Positions 21,139-34,683 of a stretch of 64,000 bases of DNA are shown in pieces. Both the position numbers and the translations under genes were made by a program. The stretch lies in NCBI RefSeq assembly GCF_000820225.1, contig NZ_CDDK01000029.1, positions 1-64,000 on the forward strand. The letters run 5' to 3'. How positions within the stretch are numbered: the stretch's first letter is position 1; the number at the start of each line of letters is the position of its first letter. Under the pieces are notes generated by a model that worked only from the letters and a program-made list of their open reading frames with translations, searched no databases and had not been told where the DNA came from. The DNA is from Aeromonas veronii bv. veronii. GTDB taxonomy: Bacteria; Pseudomonadota; Gammaproteobacteria; Enterobacterales; Aeromonadaceae.

Positions 21139-21633
21139 ATGAGACGCAAAACCATGGCCCTGCTGCTGGGCACCCATCTGCTGGTCGCGGCGGCAGGCTT
21201 TGCCGCCGGTGTCTATACCCTGCCGATCCTGATAGCGCCACCCGCACCTGATACCGAGCAGGTCGCGGCCAGCCAGCAGCAGGCGAGATTCCACGGCACC
21301 TTTCGCCGGGATCTGAAAGACAGCGATCGGCTGCACTGGGGGGAAGGCAAGGTGAGCATAGGGTCGGATGCCGTCAGTCTGATGGGCAAGCTGGCCCCCG
21401 GGCCGGACTACCAGCTCTACCTCTCCCCCGAGTTTGTCGAGACCGAAGCCGATTTTGCCCGCCTCAAGGATCAGATGGTGCGAGTGGGGCCGGTGAAGAC
21501 CTTCGACAACTTTATCGTGCCGCTGCCCGCCACGATCGATCCGGCCCGCTTCAGCAGCGTGATCGTCTGGTGTGAAACCTTCGGCCAGTTCATCACCGCC
21601 GCCCGTTATCAGGATCTGCGTCCGGAGCAGTAA
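21139..21633 (+). CDS. DM13-domain protein, membrane-anchored or exported
   Basis: A 164-residue protein with an N-terminal hydrophobic segment (about 7-35; signal anchor or uncleaved signal) and a DM13 domain (about 50-160): FHGTFRR, HWGEGKVSI, the GPDYQLYLSPEF block and VIVWCETFGQFITAARY with a single conserved Cys. DM13 domains are proposed to take part in extracytoplasmic redox or electron transfer, but the bacterial function is not established. It stands alone between the EAL gene and a terminator shared with the chemoreceptor gene. Confidence 0.75.
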   Translation: MRRKTMALLLGTHLLVAAAGFAAGVYTLPILIAPPAPDTEQVAASQQQARFHGTFRRDLKDSDRLHWGEGKVSIGSDAVSLMGKLAPGPDYQLYLSPEFVETEADFARLKDQMVRVGPVKTFDNFIVPLPATIDPARFSSVIVWCETFGQFITAARYQDLRPEQ

Positions 21634-21658
21634 CCTCGCCCCAGACCCGCACCATGCA

Positions 21659-21686
21659 AAAGGGCTGACATCGCTGTCAGCCCTTT
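21659..21686. terminator. Bidirectional terminator
   Basis: A perfect 12-bp stem AAAGGGCTGACA/TGTCAGCCCTTT with loop TCGC between the convergent DM13 and chemoreceptor genes. Confidence 0.85.
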
Positions 21687-21707
21687 GGCTATCCGGCCCG
21701 CTCGTCA

Positions 21708-23972
21708 TTAACGCTCCGGCTTGGTCATCTCCCGCAGCAGCTGATCGATGCAGCCCACTACCTGCTCAGAGTTCTGCTCGATCTCGCGATAGAGCGCCTC
21801 CGCCTCTTCATGCTTGTGCTGATTTTTCAGCTCGATAACCTGCTGGATCACCTGATGCAATCTGGCGTGGGGGGCGGCCATCGCCCTGAAGGCGGGTTGA
21901 TCGCCGCAGCATGCCTGCCCTTCGCTGAAGTACCAGTGGCCAAGACGGCACTCCTTGTCGCTAACCGCCTCGCTGCGCGACAGCCCCTCCTGCCCATCCA
22001 GATAGGCACGCACCCGAGTCTTCCAGCCCATATGAGCGGCGCGGGCGCGACTCAGCACCATCCGCACGTTGGAGCCATCCTGGAACTGTCCGGCCAGATC
22101 CCCCAGCTTGTCCACCAGGGTCGCCACATGGCTGGCGATATGGGCGGTATCCCGCGCCACCAGCGTGGTGGCCTGGGAGATCTCATGGACGCTGACGATA
22201 TTGCGGGTGATCTCGTCGCTCACCGAGGACTGCTCCTCCGAAGCGGTGGCGATCTGGGTGTTCATGTCGCGAATGCTGTTGACCGCCCCCTTGATCCGAC
22301 CGAGGGCTTCTCCCGCCTGATTGGCCCGCTCCACCGACTCCCCGGCCCGCGAGACGCTGTGTTCGATCATGGTCACCGTGGTACCCACCGCCCGTTGCAA
22401 CTGCTCGATGGTGCCGCGGATCTCGGCGGTGGAGTGCTGGGTGCGCCCGGCCAGCGAGCGCACCTCGTCGGCCACCACCGCAAAACCGCGCCCCTGTTCA
22501 CCGGCCCGGGCCGCCTCTATGGCGGCGTTGAGGGCCAGCAGGTTGGTCTGCTCGGCGATGGACTGGATCACCGCCAGCACCGAGCCAATCTGCTCGCTGG
22601 CCTTGGCGACCTCTTTCACCGTGTTTCCCGCGCTGGCGATCTCCTCCGCCAGTTGTTCGATCATGTTGACGCTCTGCTGCACCACCTCATCGCCGGTGAC
22701 CGCCTGATTGTCCGCTTCGTTGGCCGCTTCGGCCGCCTGTGCCGTGTTGTTGGCCACCTCGTGTACCGTGCTGGTCATCTCGGTCATGGCGGTGGCGAGC
22801 TGGGTGGTCTGCTCCTGCTGGCGCGTCATGCTGCCAAGGTTGCCCGCCGCACTGCGCGAAAGCCGCTCACTCTCGCCAGCCAGTTCGCCCAGAGTGGCGG
22901 TGAGCTGGCTGATGGTGTCGCGGATCTTGGCAACAAAGCCATTGAACGCCGACCCGAGGCGACGGATCTCCTCCGGCCCTGCCACCGGCAGCTTGCTGCC
23001 GAGATCGCCGGAGCCATTGGCCAGCGCCTCCAGCGCCTTGACGCTGTCGAGCAGTGGTCGATTGATGCGATTGAGTGCAAACGCCATCACCATGGCAATC
23101 ACCAGAGCCCCTACCAGAGAGATGATCGCCATCTGCCAGCCCTGACGCGCCAGATCGGCCGCGACCAGACTGTGATCCCGGGTCAACTCGATGATACCGA
23201 CCGCCTTGCCGGAGTAATCGCGCAGGGGGGCCGCCATCACCAGCAAATCACTCCCCTGTTGCGTCATATTGACGAAGCGTTCCTCACCGGCCAGTACCGG
23301 CTGATACCACTCCATCACCTCACCAAGCCGGGATGTGCCAACCAGCGTCACCAGCTTGCCCTGCTCAAACAGATAGATGGCGAGCTGCACCTGCTTGTCC
23401 AGCAGTTGGCCAAACAGCTTTTCATCCAGAGCACGACCGAACTCCACCGAACCGACCGGCTGCCCGTTGAAGGTGACCGGCACGACCCCGCGCAAACCGG
23501 TACCAGCCACGCCAATCTCCAGTCCGCCAACGGCATGATGCTCGCGATTCACCTCAACCACAGTGGGGCGAATGGCAGAGAGGTCATCACCGTGCTTTTC
23601 AGGCTTGTGTACCCGATAGAGGGAGGTGGCAGGCGGCAGGTGGAACTGGAACTGCTCGATCCCCTGCGCCTTGAGGGCGGGCCAGAGCGGATCAAACAGA
23701 TTGGCGAGGGTCTGCCAATCCTTGTCGGCCACCGCCTTTGCTGCATCCGGCCGCTGGGCGATCAGGGTCGCCGCCAGCACGGTTTCATGGCTGGTGTTTT
23801 TGATCACCGCTTCCACGTTCTGGAGCTGGCTCCGCAGTGCAGCCTGCTCGGCCGCGAGCGCCCGCTGGCGATTTTCAAACAGATTAAAGGTAAGCAGCAC
23901 CACGGCGAGCAATACGATGCCGCCAATTGCCAGCAGCGTGATCTGGTGACCCAGCTTGCGAGGGGGGAACAT
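21708..23972 (-). CDS. Methyl-accepting chemotaxis protein with dCache and CZB domains
   Basis: A 754-residue transmembrane chemoreceptor. Helix 1 at about 10-30; a periplasmic domain (about 31-290) with the dCache_3-type stretch [19 protein letters not shown] and [20 protein letters not shown]; helix 2 near 290-310 and HAMP; a signalling domain (about 370-620) with the hairpin tip [20 protein letters not shown]; and a C-terminal CZB zinc-binding domain ([17 protein letters not shown], later [10 protein letters not shown]). CZB domains sense zinc or hypochlorous acid. No other chemotaxis gene is adjacent, and the C-terminus has no CheR-binding pentapeptide of the NWETF type. Ligand unknown. 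Confidence 0.9.
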   Translation of the reverse strand: MFPPRKLGHQITLLAIGGIVLLAVVLLTFNLFENRQRALAAEQAALRSQLQNVEAVIKNTSHETVLAATLIAQRPDAAKAVADKDWQTLANLFDPLWPALKAQGIEQFQFHLPPATSLYRVHKPEKHGDDLSAIRPTVVEVNREHHAVGGLEIGVAGTGLRGVVPVTFNGQPVGSVEFGRALDEKLFGQLLDKQVQLAIYLFEQGKLVTLVGTSRLGEVMEWYQPVLAGEERFVNMTQQGSDLLVMAAPLRDYSGKAVGIIELTRDHSLVAADLARQGWQMAIISLVGALVIAMVMAFALNRINRPLLDSVKALEALANGSGDLGSKLPVAGPEEIRRLGSAFNGFVAKIRDTISQLTATLGELAGESERLSRSAAGNLGSMTRQQEQTTQLATAMTEMTSTVHEVANNTAQAAEAANEADNQAVTGDEVVQQSVNMIEQLAEEIASAGNTVKEVAKASEQIGSVLAVIQSIAEQTNLLALNAAIEAARAGEQGRGFAVVADEVRSLAGRTQHSTAEIRGTIEQLQRAVGTTVTMIEHSVSRAGESVERANQAGEALGRIKGAVNSIRDMNTQIATASEEQSSVSDEITRNIVSVHEISQATTLVARDTAHIASHVATLVDKLGDLAGQFQDGSNVRMVLSRARAAHMGWKTRVRAYLDGQEGLSRSEAVSDKECRLGHWYFSEGQACCGDQPAFRAMAAPHARLHQVIQQVIELKNQHKHEEAEALYREIEQNSEQVVGCIDQLLREMTKPER

Positions 23973-24191
23973 AAGACACCATCCTTGACAGTCATACCCA
24001 ACCTACAGGATGGAACGGTTAAGTCGGGAGTCCATCAGAACTTAACCCTTTGTTGATATTGATCAAACGATTAACAGGCAAAATGCGAGATGGGTCAAAC
24101 AGGGGGAATATCCACCAGATAGAGGGCCATTCCCTGCTTCGTGAGAGGCCCTGCATCCAGCCAATAACCAACCCGCAGGCTGGCGAGCGGA

Positions 24192-24896
24192 TTAACGAAA
24201 ACGGTGCAGGTGGTAGTCGACATGGTAGTCGTTACCATTGCGGAACATGATGGAGTAGTTGAGGAACTCTCCGCTCTCGCTGTATGAGAGCGAGGTGAGC
24301 CGCAGGATAGGGGCCCCCTGCTCGATATGGAGCAGCTCGGCAGTAACCCGATCCGCCAGCACGGCACTGAAGCACTCATAGTTACCCGCAATCGCGATGC
24401 CGCACTCCCGTTCGATGTAGTCGAATTTGGACCCTTCCAGATGGGCGACCGACAGATTGCGAAACAGTCTGACCGGCATATAGCTCTCTTCCAGCAGCAG
24501 AGCCCGACCATCCACCGAGCGGATCCGGCTGGAGTAATAGACGGGTTCATTCACCTTCACCCTCAGCTGACTGGCGATGGCCGGTGGCGCAGGCATGGTG
24601 CGAAATTCCAACACCTGGCTGGCCAACGTGCGCCCCTGCTCGCGCATCAGTTCGGTAAACCCGCTCAGCCCTTTGGTCTCATGCTGGACATCCTTTTTCG
24701 TCACATAGGTGCCGCTGCCGTGGCGCCGCTCGACCAATCCCCACTCGATCAACATGTCTACCGCTTTGCGAATGGTCATGCGGGAGACACCATACTGTTC
24801 TGCCAGCGCTTTTTCGCCCAGCAACACATCTCCCACCCGGCACTCGGCACCGTTTACCCTGATCCTGAGTCGATCAGCCACCGATTTATAGATCAC
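24192..24896 (-). CDS. GntR/HutC-family repressor, likely of aglAB
   Basis: The 234-residue regulator has an N-terminal winged helix (about 5-70; EKALAEQYGVSRMTIRKAVDML and GLVERRHGSGTYV parts) and a C-terminal UTRA effector domain (about 90-230), as in sugar-phosphate-responsive HutC-type repressors. It starts at a GTG (24894-24896) behind the SD AGGAG and is divergent from aglAB, so an alpha-glucoside-6-phosphate effector is a reasonable inference. A palindrome at 25037-25054 in the shared gap is a candidate operator; its left half (TAGACATCT) recurs at 24900-24908 in the gene's own leader, suggesting autoregulation. Confidence 0.87.
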   Translation of the reverse strand: MIYKSVADRLRIRVNGAECRVGDVLLGEKALAEQYGVSRMTIRKAVDMLIEWGLVERRHGSGTYVTKKDVQHETKGLSGFTELMREQGRTLASQVLEFRTMPAPPAIASQLRVKVNEPVYYSSRIRSVDGRALLLEESYMPVRLFRNLSVAHLEGSKFDYIERECGIAIAGNYECFSAVLADRVTAELLHIEQGAPILRLTSLSYSESGEFLNYSIMFRNGNDYHVDYHLHRFR

Positions 24897-25036
24897 TGCT
24901 AGACATCTCCTGTGGTCACAACGCCAACCATCTTATTCTCAATCAAGTGGCTAAATTGCTTAAAAACAATAACTTAACTTTCAACTAAAGCTGCAAGAAC
25001 ATCACAAAACCAAGAGGTACAACAATATCGCAAAAG

Positions 25037-25054
25037 TTAGACATCTTTGTCTAA
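25037..25054. promoter_or_regulatory. Candidate operator of the aglAB regulator
   Basis: An 18-bp perfect inverted repeat TTAGACA-TCTT-TGTCTAA lies in the 282-bp gap between the GntR-type gene and aglA, 124 bp before aglA. A nine-base half-site copy lies at 24900-24908. The gap also contains AT-rich sequence but no hexamers I would assign with confidence. Confidence 0.5.
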
Positions 25055-25178
25055 ATAACTACATGCGTCAGATCACATTATTCCAAGATATTTCATGAGG
25101 TCTCTTTTTATCGTTGCTAATTTGCATCTGGCAACACCGGCAAGGATTCGATTAGCTATTTCAACCAAGGGACAATAT

Positions 25179-28090
<2,912 letters not shown>

Positions 28091-28103
28091 ACCGCCCATA
28101 AAC

Positions 28104-28133
28104 AAAAACCCCCTCGTGACAGAGGGGGTTTTT
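28104..28133. terminator. Bidirectional terminator after aglB
   Basis: AAAAACCCCCTC and GAGGGGGTTTTT form a 12-bp stem with loop GTGACA between the convergent aglB and LacI-family genes. Confidence 0.9.
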
Positions 28134-28154
28134 CGTCTTGGCAACGGGTGCGGA

Positions 28155-29159
28155 TTAACGCAGCGGTTTGACCGAGCGGCGGACGATCAGCTCGGGCTGT
28201 ACCGTCATCGACTCCACTTCCAGCTCCTTGTTGCGGATCCGGCTGACCAGATGCTTCACCGCCAGCTGGCCCAGTTCGGCCTTCGGGTGGCGGATGGTGG
28301 TCAGCGGCGGGCTGGAGAAGCGCGCCATCTCCACATCGTCGTAGCCGATGATGGAGATATCGTCCGGCACCTTGACTCCGGCTTCCCAGGCAGCGCAAAT
28401 CGCGCCGATCGCCATGGGATCGTCGAAGGCAAAGACCGCGGTCGGACGAGGCTGCAGGGCCAGGATGCGCTGCATGGCATCGAAGCCGCTCTGGCTCTCG
28501 TAATCCCCTTCAAAGACCTGCTCATCTTTGAGGGTCAGACCGTGCTCGCCCAGCGCATCACGTACCCCGTCCAGTCGCTGCTGGGTGGTCGGCTTGGAGA
28601 GCTGGCCAGTGATGCAGACGATGTCGCGGTGCCCCAGCTCCAGCAGATGGCGAACGGCCATGCGGGCGCCGATGCGGGCGTTGTCGTTGATGACGTTGGC
28701 GAAATCGCACTCCGTGCCCCAATCCAGTACCACCTGCGGCACGTTCTTGTGGATGCGCAGCATGTCACGCAACGGGGTGTCGATATCGGTACCCAATACC
28801 AGCAGTCCATCCACCCGTTTTTCCATCAGCATTCTCAGGTAATGCTGTTGGCGAGGCGGCTGGTTTTCGGTGTTGCAGAGGATCAGGCTGTAGCCCTGTT
28901 CGAAGCAGTACGCTTCAACCCCTTGCACCACTTCTGCGAAGAAGGGGTTTACGCTGGTGGTAACCAGCATGCCAATGGTCTTGGTCGAATTTATTTTAAG
29001 ACTGCGCGCTACCGAGTTGGGCGCGTAGTTGAGTTCTGCCACCGCCTCAATCACTTTCTGGGTCGCGTCTTCGCTGACCCGCCGAGTGTGGTTGAGCACA
29101 TGTGAGACGGTGGAGATGGATACGCCTGCGCGCGAGGCGACATCCTTGATAGTGGCCAT
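28155..29159 (-). CDS. LacI-family transcriptional regulator (RbsR/PurR-like)
   Basis: The 334-residue repressor starts with a LacI-type helix-turn-helix (IKDVASRAGVSISTVSHVLN, residues 4-23) and hinge helix (NYAPNSVARSLK), followed by a periplasmic-binding-protein-like effector domain (about 60-330; GMLVTTSVNPFFAEVVQGVE, AVFAFDDPMAIGA, IGYDDVEMARFSSPPLTT). Similarity by eye is shared between RbsR and PurR of E. coli, so the effector could be a pentose or a purine; no rbs or pur genes are nearby. It is convergent with aglB and not adjacent to its promoter, so it probably controls distant genes. Confidence 0.85.
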   Translation of the reverse strand: MATIKDVASRAGVSISTVSHVLNHTRRVSEDATQKVIEAVAELNYAPNSVARSLKINSTKTIGMLVTTSVNPFFAEVVQGVEAYCFEQGYSLILCNTENQPPRQQHYLRMLMEKRVDGLLVLGTDIDTPLRDMLRIHKNVPQVVLDWGTECDFANVINDNARIGARMAVRHLLELGHRDIVCITGQLSKPTTQQRLDGVRDALGEHGLTLKDEQVFEGDYESQSGFDAMQRILALQPRPTAVFAFDDPMAIGAICAAWEAGVKVPDDISIIGYDDVEMARFSSPPLTTIRHPKAELGQLAVKHLVSRIRNKELEVESMTVQPELIVRRSVKPLR

Positions 29160-29593
29160 CTCTGTCTCCTGACTGTCAAAGGCGGAACATTAGCAGATTT
29201 CCCGAATAAAGGCTTGGTTTTAACGAGCTCTGCCACGGAATTGTCAATGCCGGCTAATTTAGGCGCTCATTTTTGTTTGCGCAAATGGATTGTGGTCAAA
29301 ATGGGAGCGCTGTCAGAGTAAAATATCGCCAGATTAATCCTCTGGCGTTTGTCAGAATCGCCTCTCGTTACCAAGATGTTAAGTCAACAAATCAAAATTA
29401 AGCTCTGATTAGCGGAAAATAACAGGTCATTTATTTCAAAATCCGCCCATCCAACCCCCTCTGGTTAGTATCTTTAACAGCTTGTTATTGCCCCGTGAGG
29501 AATGATAGAACCATACCTATAGCCGGATGCACGGGATGTAGATCCGGAATGGCACACGGAAATGAAACAATCCACTGATTAAGGGACGAATCA
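29160..29593. other. 434-bp gene-free regulatory region between the LacI-type gene and livJ
   Basis: The gap holds the divergent promoters. A 10-bp palindrome TTTGCGCAAA with the central CG typical of LacI-family operators lies at 29276-29285, 116 bp upstream of the repressor start, and could serve autoregulation. Nearer livJ, CCGGAT (29523-29528) and ATCCGG (29542-29547) could form a hairpin in the livJ leader. No small ORF or RNA gene was recognised. Confidence 0.4.
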
Positions 29594-30715
29594 ATGCATA
29601 AGTTGAGCAAAATCACAGTTGGCGCAGCGGTTTCTTTGGCTCTGTTTGGATCGATCTCCATCGCCCACGCGGCAGACACCATCAAGATCGGTATCGCAGG
29701 CCCGGTCACCGGCCCGGTCGCCCAGTACGGGGACATGCAGTTCACCGGCGGCAAGATGGCGGTAGAGCAGATCAACAAGGCTGGCGGCATTAATGGCAAG
29801 CAGATCGAAGCGGTCGTCTATGACGATGCCTGCGATCCCAAACAGGCGGTGGCCGTTGCCAACAAGGTGGTGAACGACGGCGTCAAGTTCGTGGTCGGTC
29901 ACCTCTGCTCCGACAACACCCTGCCCGCCTCCGACATCTATGAAGACGAGGGGATCCTGATGGTCACCCCTGCCTCCACCAACCCCAAGATCACCGAGCG
30001 CGGTTACCAGCTGACCCTGCGCACCATCGGCCTGGATAGCGATCAGGGCCCGACTGCCGCCAAGTACATCATCGAGCAGGTCAAACCCCAGCGCGTGGCC
30101 GTTATCCACGACAAGAAGCAGTACGGTGAAGGAATCGCCTCCAGCGTCAAAGCGGCGCTCGACAAGGCTGGCGTGAAAGTGGTGGCCTTTGAAGGGATCA
30201 CCGCCGGTGACAAGGACTTCTCCGCCCTGATCGCCAAACTGCAGAAAGAGAACGTCGATTTCGTCTACTACGGCGGCTATCACCCTGAGCTGGGTCTGAT
30301 CCTGCGTCAGGCTGGCGAGAAGGGGCTGAAAGCAAAGTTCATGGGCCCGGAAGGGGTGGGTAACAAGGATATCTCCGCCATCGGCGGCCCGGCTTCCGAA
30401 GGCCTGCTGGTGACCCTGCCGAACAAGTATGATCTGGTGCCTGCCAACGCCCCGCTGGTGGCGGCGTTCAAGGCCAAGGGTCAGGACTCCTCCGGCCCGT
30501 TCGTCTGGACTACCTATGCCGCGGTGCAAACCCTGGCAGCCGGTATCGCCAAGGCGGGTGAAGATGACCCGGCTGCCGTTGCCGCCGCCATCAAGGCTGC
30601 GCCGATCGATACCGTGATGGGCCCCCTGACCTGGGCACCGAACGGTGACCTGAAAGGCTTCGAATTCGGTGTGTTCCAGTGGCACGCTGACGGTACTTCC
30701 AGCCAAGTCAAATAA
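29594..30715 (+). CDS. livJ: Branched-chain amino acid-binding protein LivJ/BraC
   Basis: A 373-residue periplasmic Leu/Ile/Val-binding protein with a Sec signal peptide (about 1-26, ending SIAHA). Mature features: [57 protein letters not shown] (with the disulfide Cys pair), and [13 protein letters not shown]. coli LivJ/LivK have about 369 residues. It heads the livJHMGF operon, separated from livH by a hairpin that may set stoichiometry. It could equally be named LivK or BraC; one binding protein is present here where E. coli has two. Confidence 0.92.
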   Translation: MHKLSKITVGAAVSLALFGSISIAHAADTIKIGIAGPVTGPVAQYGDMQFTGGKMAVEQINKAGGINGKQIEAVVYDDACDPKQAVAVANKVVNDGVKFVVGHLCSDNTLPASDIYEDEGILMVTPASTNPKITERGYQLTLRTIGLDSDQGPTAAKYIIEQVKPQRVAVIHDKKQYGEGIASSVKAALDKAGVKVVAFEGITAGDKDFSALIAKLQKENVDFVYYGGYHPELGLILRQAGEKGLKAKFMGPEGVGNKDISAIGGPASEGLLVTLPNKYDLVPANAPLVAAFKAKGQDSSGPFVWTTYAAVQTLAAGIAKAGEDDPAAVAAAIKAAPIDTVMGPLTWAPNGDLKGFEFGVFQWHADGTSSQVK

Positions 30716-30725
30716 TCTGCCGATC

Positions 30726-30745
30726 GGGGTGAGTACGCTCACCCC
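30726..30745 (+). terminator. Attenuator-like hairpin between livJ and livH
   Basis: GGGGTGAG and CTCACCCC form an 8-bp stem with loop TACG, followed by the imperfect pyrimidine tract CTCCTCTCTTT. It is placed as expected for a hairpin that stabilises or partly terminates the abundant binding-protein message. Confidence 0.6.
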
Positions 30746-30780
30746 CTCCTCTCTTTGCGGGCAAGTACAGGGAACGCAGT

Positions 30781-31706
<926 letters not shown>

Positions 31707-31707
<1 letters not shown>

Positions 31708-32975
31708 TGAAACATCAATTTATCCACGCCTGTATCGCCAGCCTGGTGCTGCTGGTGCTCTCTTTCTGGCTGCTCGGCTTCAAGCTGGAGACCGATGGCT
31801 CCAGCCTGCAGGTAGTGAGCCGCCTCGATGTGTCGCTGGCCTGGCTACTGGGCGGCGCCACCCTCGTTTTCTGGTTCCAGATGCTGCGCGGCCAGATCGC
31901 CAAGCTGTTTCAGGCCTCCATCAGCGGCTTCTCGGTCGGCTTCACCAAGCTGGTGCTGCCGAGCCCGGAAGAGGCGCCCAAGCTCTATAACCTCACCGCC
32001 GTGCTGGTGCTGCTGTTCGCGGTGAGCTGGCCCTTTATGGCCTCTCGCGGCGCCATCGATCTCGCCACCCTCACCCTGATTTACATCATGCTGGGGCTGG
32101 GGCTGAACGTGGTGGTCGGCCTCGCCGGTCTGCTCGATCTCGGCTATGTCGGCTTCTACGCGGTCGGTGCCTACAGCTATGCCCTGCTCAACACCTACTT
32201 CGGACTGAGCTTCTGGGAGTGCCTGCCCATCGCCGGGCTGATGGCTGCGACCTTCGGCTTCCTGCTCGGTTTCCCGGTGCTGCGGCTGCGGGGGGACTAT
32301 CTGGCCATCGTCACCCTGGGTTTTGGCGAGATCATCCGCATCCTGCTCAACAACATGACTACCCTGACCGGCGGCCCGAACGGCATATCCGGCATCCCCA
32401 AGCCGACGCTGGGGGGTCTGGAGTTCAACCGCACCGTCAAGGATGGGGGCTTTGATACCTTCCACAACTTCTTCGGCATTACCTACAACGCCAACCACAA
32501 GGTGATCTTCCTCTACCTGATGGCGCTGGTGCTGGTGGTGGTGACCCTGTTCGTCATCAACCGCCTGCTGCGCATGCCCCTTGGCCGCGCCTGGGAAGCG
32601 CTGCGGGAAGACGAGATCGCCTGCAAATCGCTGGGGCTCAACCCCACCATCATCAAGCTGACCGCCTTCACCATAGGCGCCACCTTCGCGGGCTTTGCCG
32701 GCAGCTTCTTTGCCTCACGGCAAGGCTTTATCAGCCCGGAATCCTTCGTCTTTATCGAGTCGGCCATCGTGCTCGCCATTGTGGTGCTGGGTGGCATGGG
32801 CTCCCAGATCGGGGTGGTGCTGGCTGCCATCGTGATGACGGTGCTGCCGGAGCTGGCCCGCGAATTCAACGAGTACCGCATGCTGATGTTCGGCCTCTTG
32901 ATGGTGTTCATGATGATCTGGCGGCCACAGGGATTGCTGCCGATGACCCGTCCGCATCTGGAGTTGAAGAAATGA
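31707..32975 (+). CDS. livM: Branched-chain amino acid ABC permease LivM
   Basis: The 422-residue second permease subunit (E. coli 425) has an N-terminal extension of roughly 110 residues with three hydrophobic segments, then the conserved core ([39 protein letters not shown], and the EAA-type [19 protein letters not shown]). The ATG at 31707 overlaps the livH TGA; a GTG one codon earlier is also possible. The C-terminus ends [10 protein letters not shown]. Its TGA (32973-32975) overlaps the ATG of a 35-codon ORF created by duplication of the livM/livG junction. Confidence 0.93.
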
Positions 32976-33079
32976 GTACTCATCAGAAGTTCATAGATGT
33001 CTCTGATCTGTCGATGCGCTATGTGGCTGAATGGCTGGTAGTGACTCGCTCCACCTTGAAACGGGAGCTGAGAAAATGA
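32972..33079 (+). CDS. 35-codon ORF from tandem duplication of the livM/livG junction
   Basis: The frame reads [16 protein letters not shown] at its start, matching the LivG N-terminus [16 protein letters not shown] at 12 of 16 positions, and ends [12 protein letters not shown], matching the LivM C-terminus [10 protein letters not shown]. At DNA level 42 of 49 bases from each ATG are identical (32972-33020 and 33076-33124). The unit is 104 bp. Its ATG overlaps the livM stop, and its TGA (33077-33079) overlaps the true livG ATG, so it could be translated as a coupling peptide. It may equally be a remnant without function; no domain is retained. Confidence 0.6.
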   Translation: MSTHQKFIDVSDLSMRYVAEWLVVTRSTLKRELRK

Positions 33080-33849
33080 GTACTAATCAAAAGTTATTGG
33101 AAGTCTCTGATTTGTCGATGCGCTTCGGGGGCCTGCTGGCCGTCAACGGGGTCAAACTGGATATCGACAAGGGCGAGGTGATCTCCATCATCGGCCCCAA
33201 CGGCGCGGGCAAGACCACCATCTTCAACTGCCTGACCGGCTTCTACAGCCCGAGCGGCGGCACCATCCGCTACAAGGGTGAGGAGATCCAGGGGCTGCCC
33301 GGCCACCTCATCGCCCGCAAGGGGATTGTGCGTACCTTCCAGCACGTGCGGCTGTTCAAGGAGATGACAGCGGTGGAGAACCTGCTGGTTGCCCAGCACC
33401 AGCACCTCAACACCAGCTTTATCGCCGGTCTGTTCAAGACCCCGGCCTTTCGCCGTGCCGAGCAGGAGGGGCTGGAGCGGGCCGCCTTCTGGCTGGATAA
33501 AGTGGGGCTCAAAGATCTCGCCAACCGCGCTGCCGGCAACCTGGCCTACGGTCAGCAGCGCCGGCTCGAGATCGCCCGCTGCATGGCGACCCGTCCCGAG
33601 CTGCTGATGCTGGATGAACCGGCCGCCGGCCTCAACCCGAAGGAGACCGACGAGCTGGATGAGCTGATCATGAGCCTGCGGGACGAATTCGGGGTCTCGG
33701 TGCTGCTGATCGAACACGATATGAAGCTGGTGATGGGCATCTCCAACCGCATCTTCGTGGTCAGCCAGGGCACCCCGCTGGCCCACGGCAAGCCGGATGA
33801 AATCCGCAACAATCCGGCAGTGATCAAGGCCTATCTGGGCGAGTCGTAA
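33076..33849 (+). CDS. livG: Branched-chain amino acid ABC ATPase LivG
   Basis: The 257-residue ATPase has Walker A GPNGAGKTT, Q-loop region, the LivG-type signature NLAYGQQRRLEIARCMA, Walker B LLMLDEPAAGLNP and the switch His in LLIEHDMKLVMG. The true start at 33076 is preceded by GGGAGCTGAGAAA; an in-frame codon at 33031 would translate part of the duplicated junction. It pairs with LivF as the nucleotide-binding heterodimer. Confidence 0.94.
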   Translation: MSTNQKLLEVSDLSMRFGGLLAVNGVKLDIDKGEVISIIGPNGAGKTTIFNCLTGFYSPSGGTIRYKGEEIQGLPGHLIARKGIVRTFQHVRLFKEMTAVENLLVAQHQHLNTSFIAGLFKTPAFRRAEQEGLERAAFWLDKVGLKDLANRAAGNLAYGQQRRLEIARCMATRPELLMLDEPAAGLNPKETDELDELIMSLRDEFGVSVLLIEHDMKLVMGISNRIFVVSQGTPLAHGKPDEIRNNPAVIKAYLGES

Positions 33850-33859
33850 GGAAAACAAG

Positions 33860-34561
33860 ATGTTAGAACTTCGCAACGTATCGACCCACTACGGCAAAAT
33901 TCAGGCACTGCACGATGTCAGCGTCGAGGTGAAAGAGGGGGAAATCGTCACCCTGATCGGTGCCAACGGCGCTGGCAAAACCACCCTGCTGATGACCCTC
34001 TGCGGTGAGCCCAAGCCCAGCAGCGGCTCAATCTGGTTTGAGGGGGAACAGATCAGCTCCCTCACCACCGCCCGCATCATGCGCAAGGATATCGCCGTGG
34101 TGCCGGAGGGGCGTCGCATCTTCGCCCGCCTGACGGTGGAGGAGAACCTGCTGATGGGCGCCTTCTTCGTCGACAAGGCAGAGCAGCATGGCCTGCTGGA
34201 TCAGGTGTTCACCCTGTTCCCGCGGTTGCACGAACGACTGGAACAGCGGGCGGGCACCATGTCCGGCGGCGAGCAACAGATGCTGGCCATCGGCCGCGCC
34301 CTGATGAGCAAACCGCGTTTGCTGCTGCTGGATGAACCCTCGCTGGGGCTGGCCCCCATCGTCATCCAGCAGATCTTCGACACCATAGAGCAGTTGCGGC
34401 AGAAGGGGATGACCATCTTTCTGGTGGAGCAGAACGCCAACCAGGCGCTCAAGCTGGCCGACCGCGGTTATGTGCTGGAGAACGGCCACGTGGTGCTGCA
34501 AGACACAGGAGCCGCCCTGCTGGCCAACCCGGCCGTGCGGCAGGCCTATCTGGGCGGTTAA
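33860..34561 (+). CDS. livF: Branched-chain amino acid ABC ATPase LivF
   Basis: A 233-residue ATPase with Walker A GANGAGKTT, the signature TMSGGEQQMLAIGRALM, Walker B LLLLDEPSLGLAP and FLVEQNANQALKLADRGYVLE, where Gln replaces the usual switch His neighbour as typical of LivF. It starts 10 bp after livG and is the last gene of livJHMGF. Confidence 0.94.
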   Translation: MLELRNVSTHYGKIQALHDVSVEVKEGEIVTLIGANGAGKTTLLMTLCGEPKPSSGSIWFEGEQISSLTTARIMRKDIAVVPEGRRIFARLTVEENLLMGAFFVDKAEQHGLLDQVFTLFPRLHERLEQRAGTMSGGEQQMLAIGRALMSKPRLLLLDEPSLGLAPIVIQQIFDTIEQLRQKGMTIFLVEQNANQALKLADRGYVLENGHVVLQDTGAALLANPAVRQAYLGG

Positions 34562-34587
34562 CCCACTGACCCGCATGCCATATCAAC

Positions 34588-34608
34588 AAGGGAGCCGCTG
34601 GCTCCCTT
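34588..34608 (+). terminator. Terminator of the liv operon
   Basis: AAGGGAGCC/GGCTCCCTT, 9-bp stem with loop GCT, followed by ATCTTTT. Confidence 0.75.
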
Positions 34609-34683
34609 ATCTTTTGTGGGGTTAGTTTGCGCCCAAGCTTGCGGTACACTGGCCCGTAATCAACCTATTCGCAGGACATCCCG

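Noticed and set aside
21810-24056. Long plus-strand frame opposite the chemoreceptor gene
   Set aside because: The chemoreceptor on the minus strand has full domain structure; the opposite frame has none.
34627-34650. TTGCGC and TACACT as a glpE promoter
   Set aside because: The spacer is only 12 bp, too short for sigma-70.
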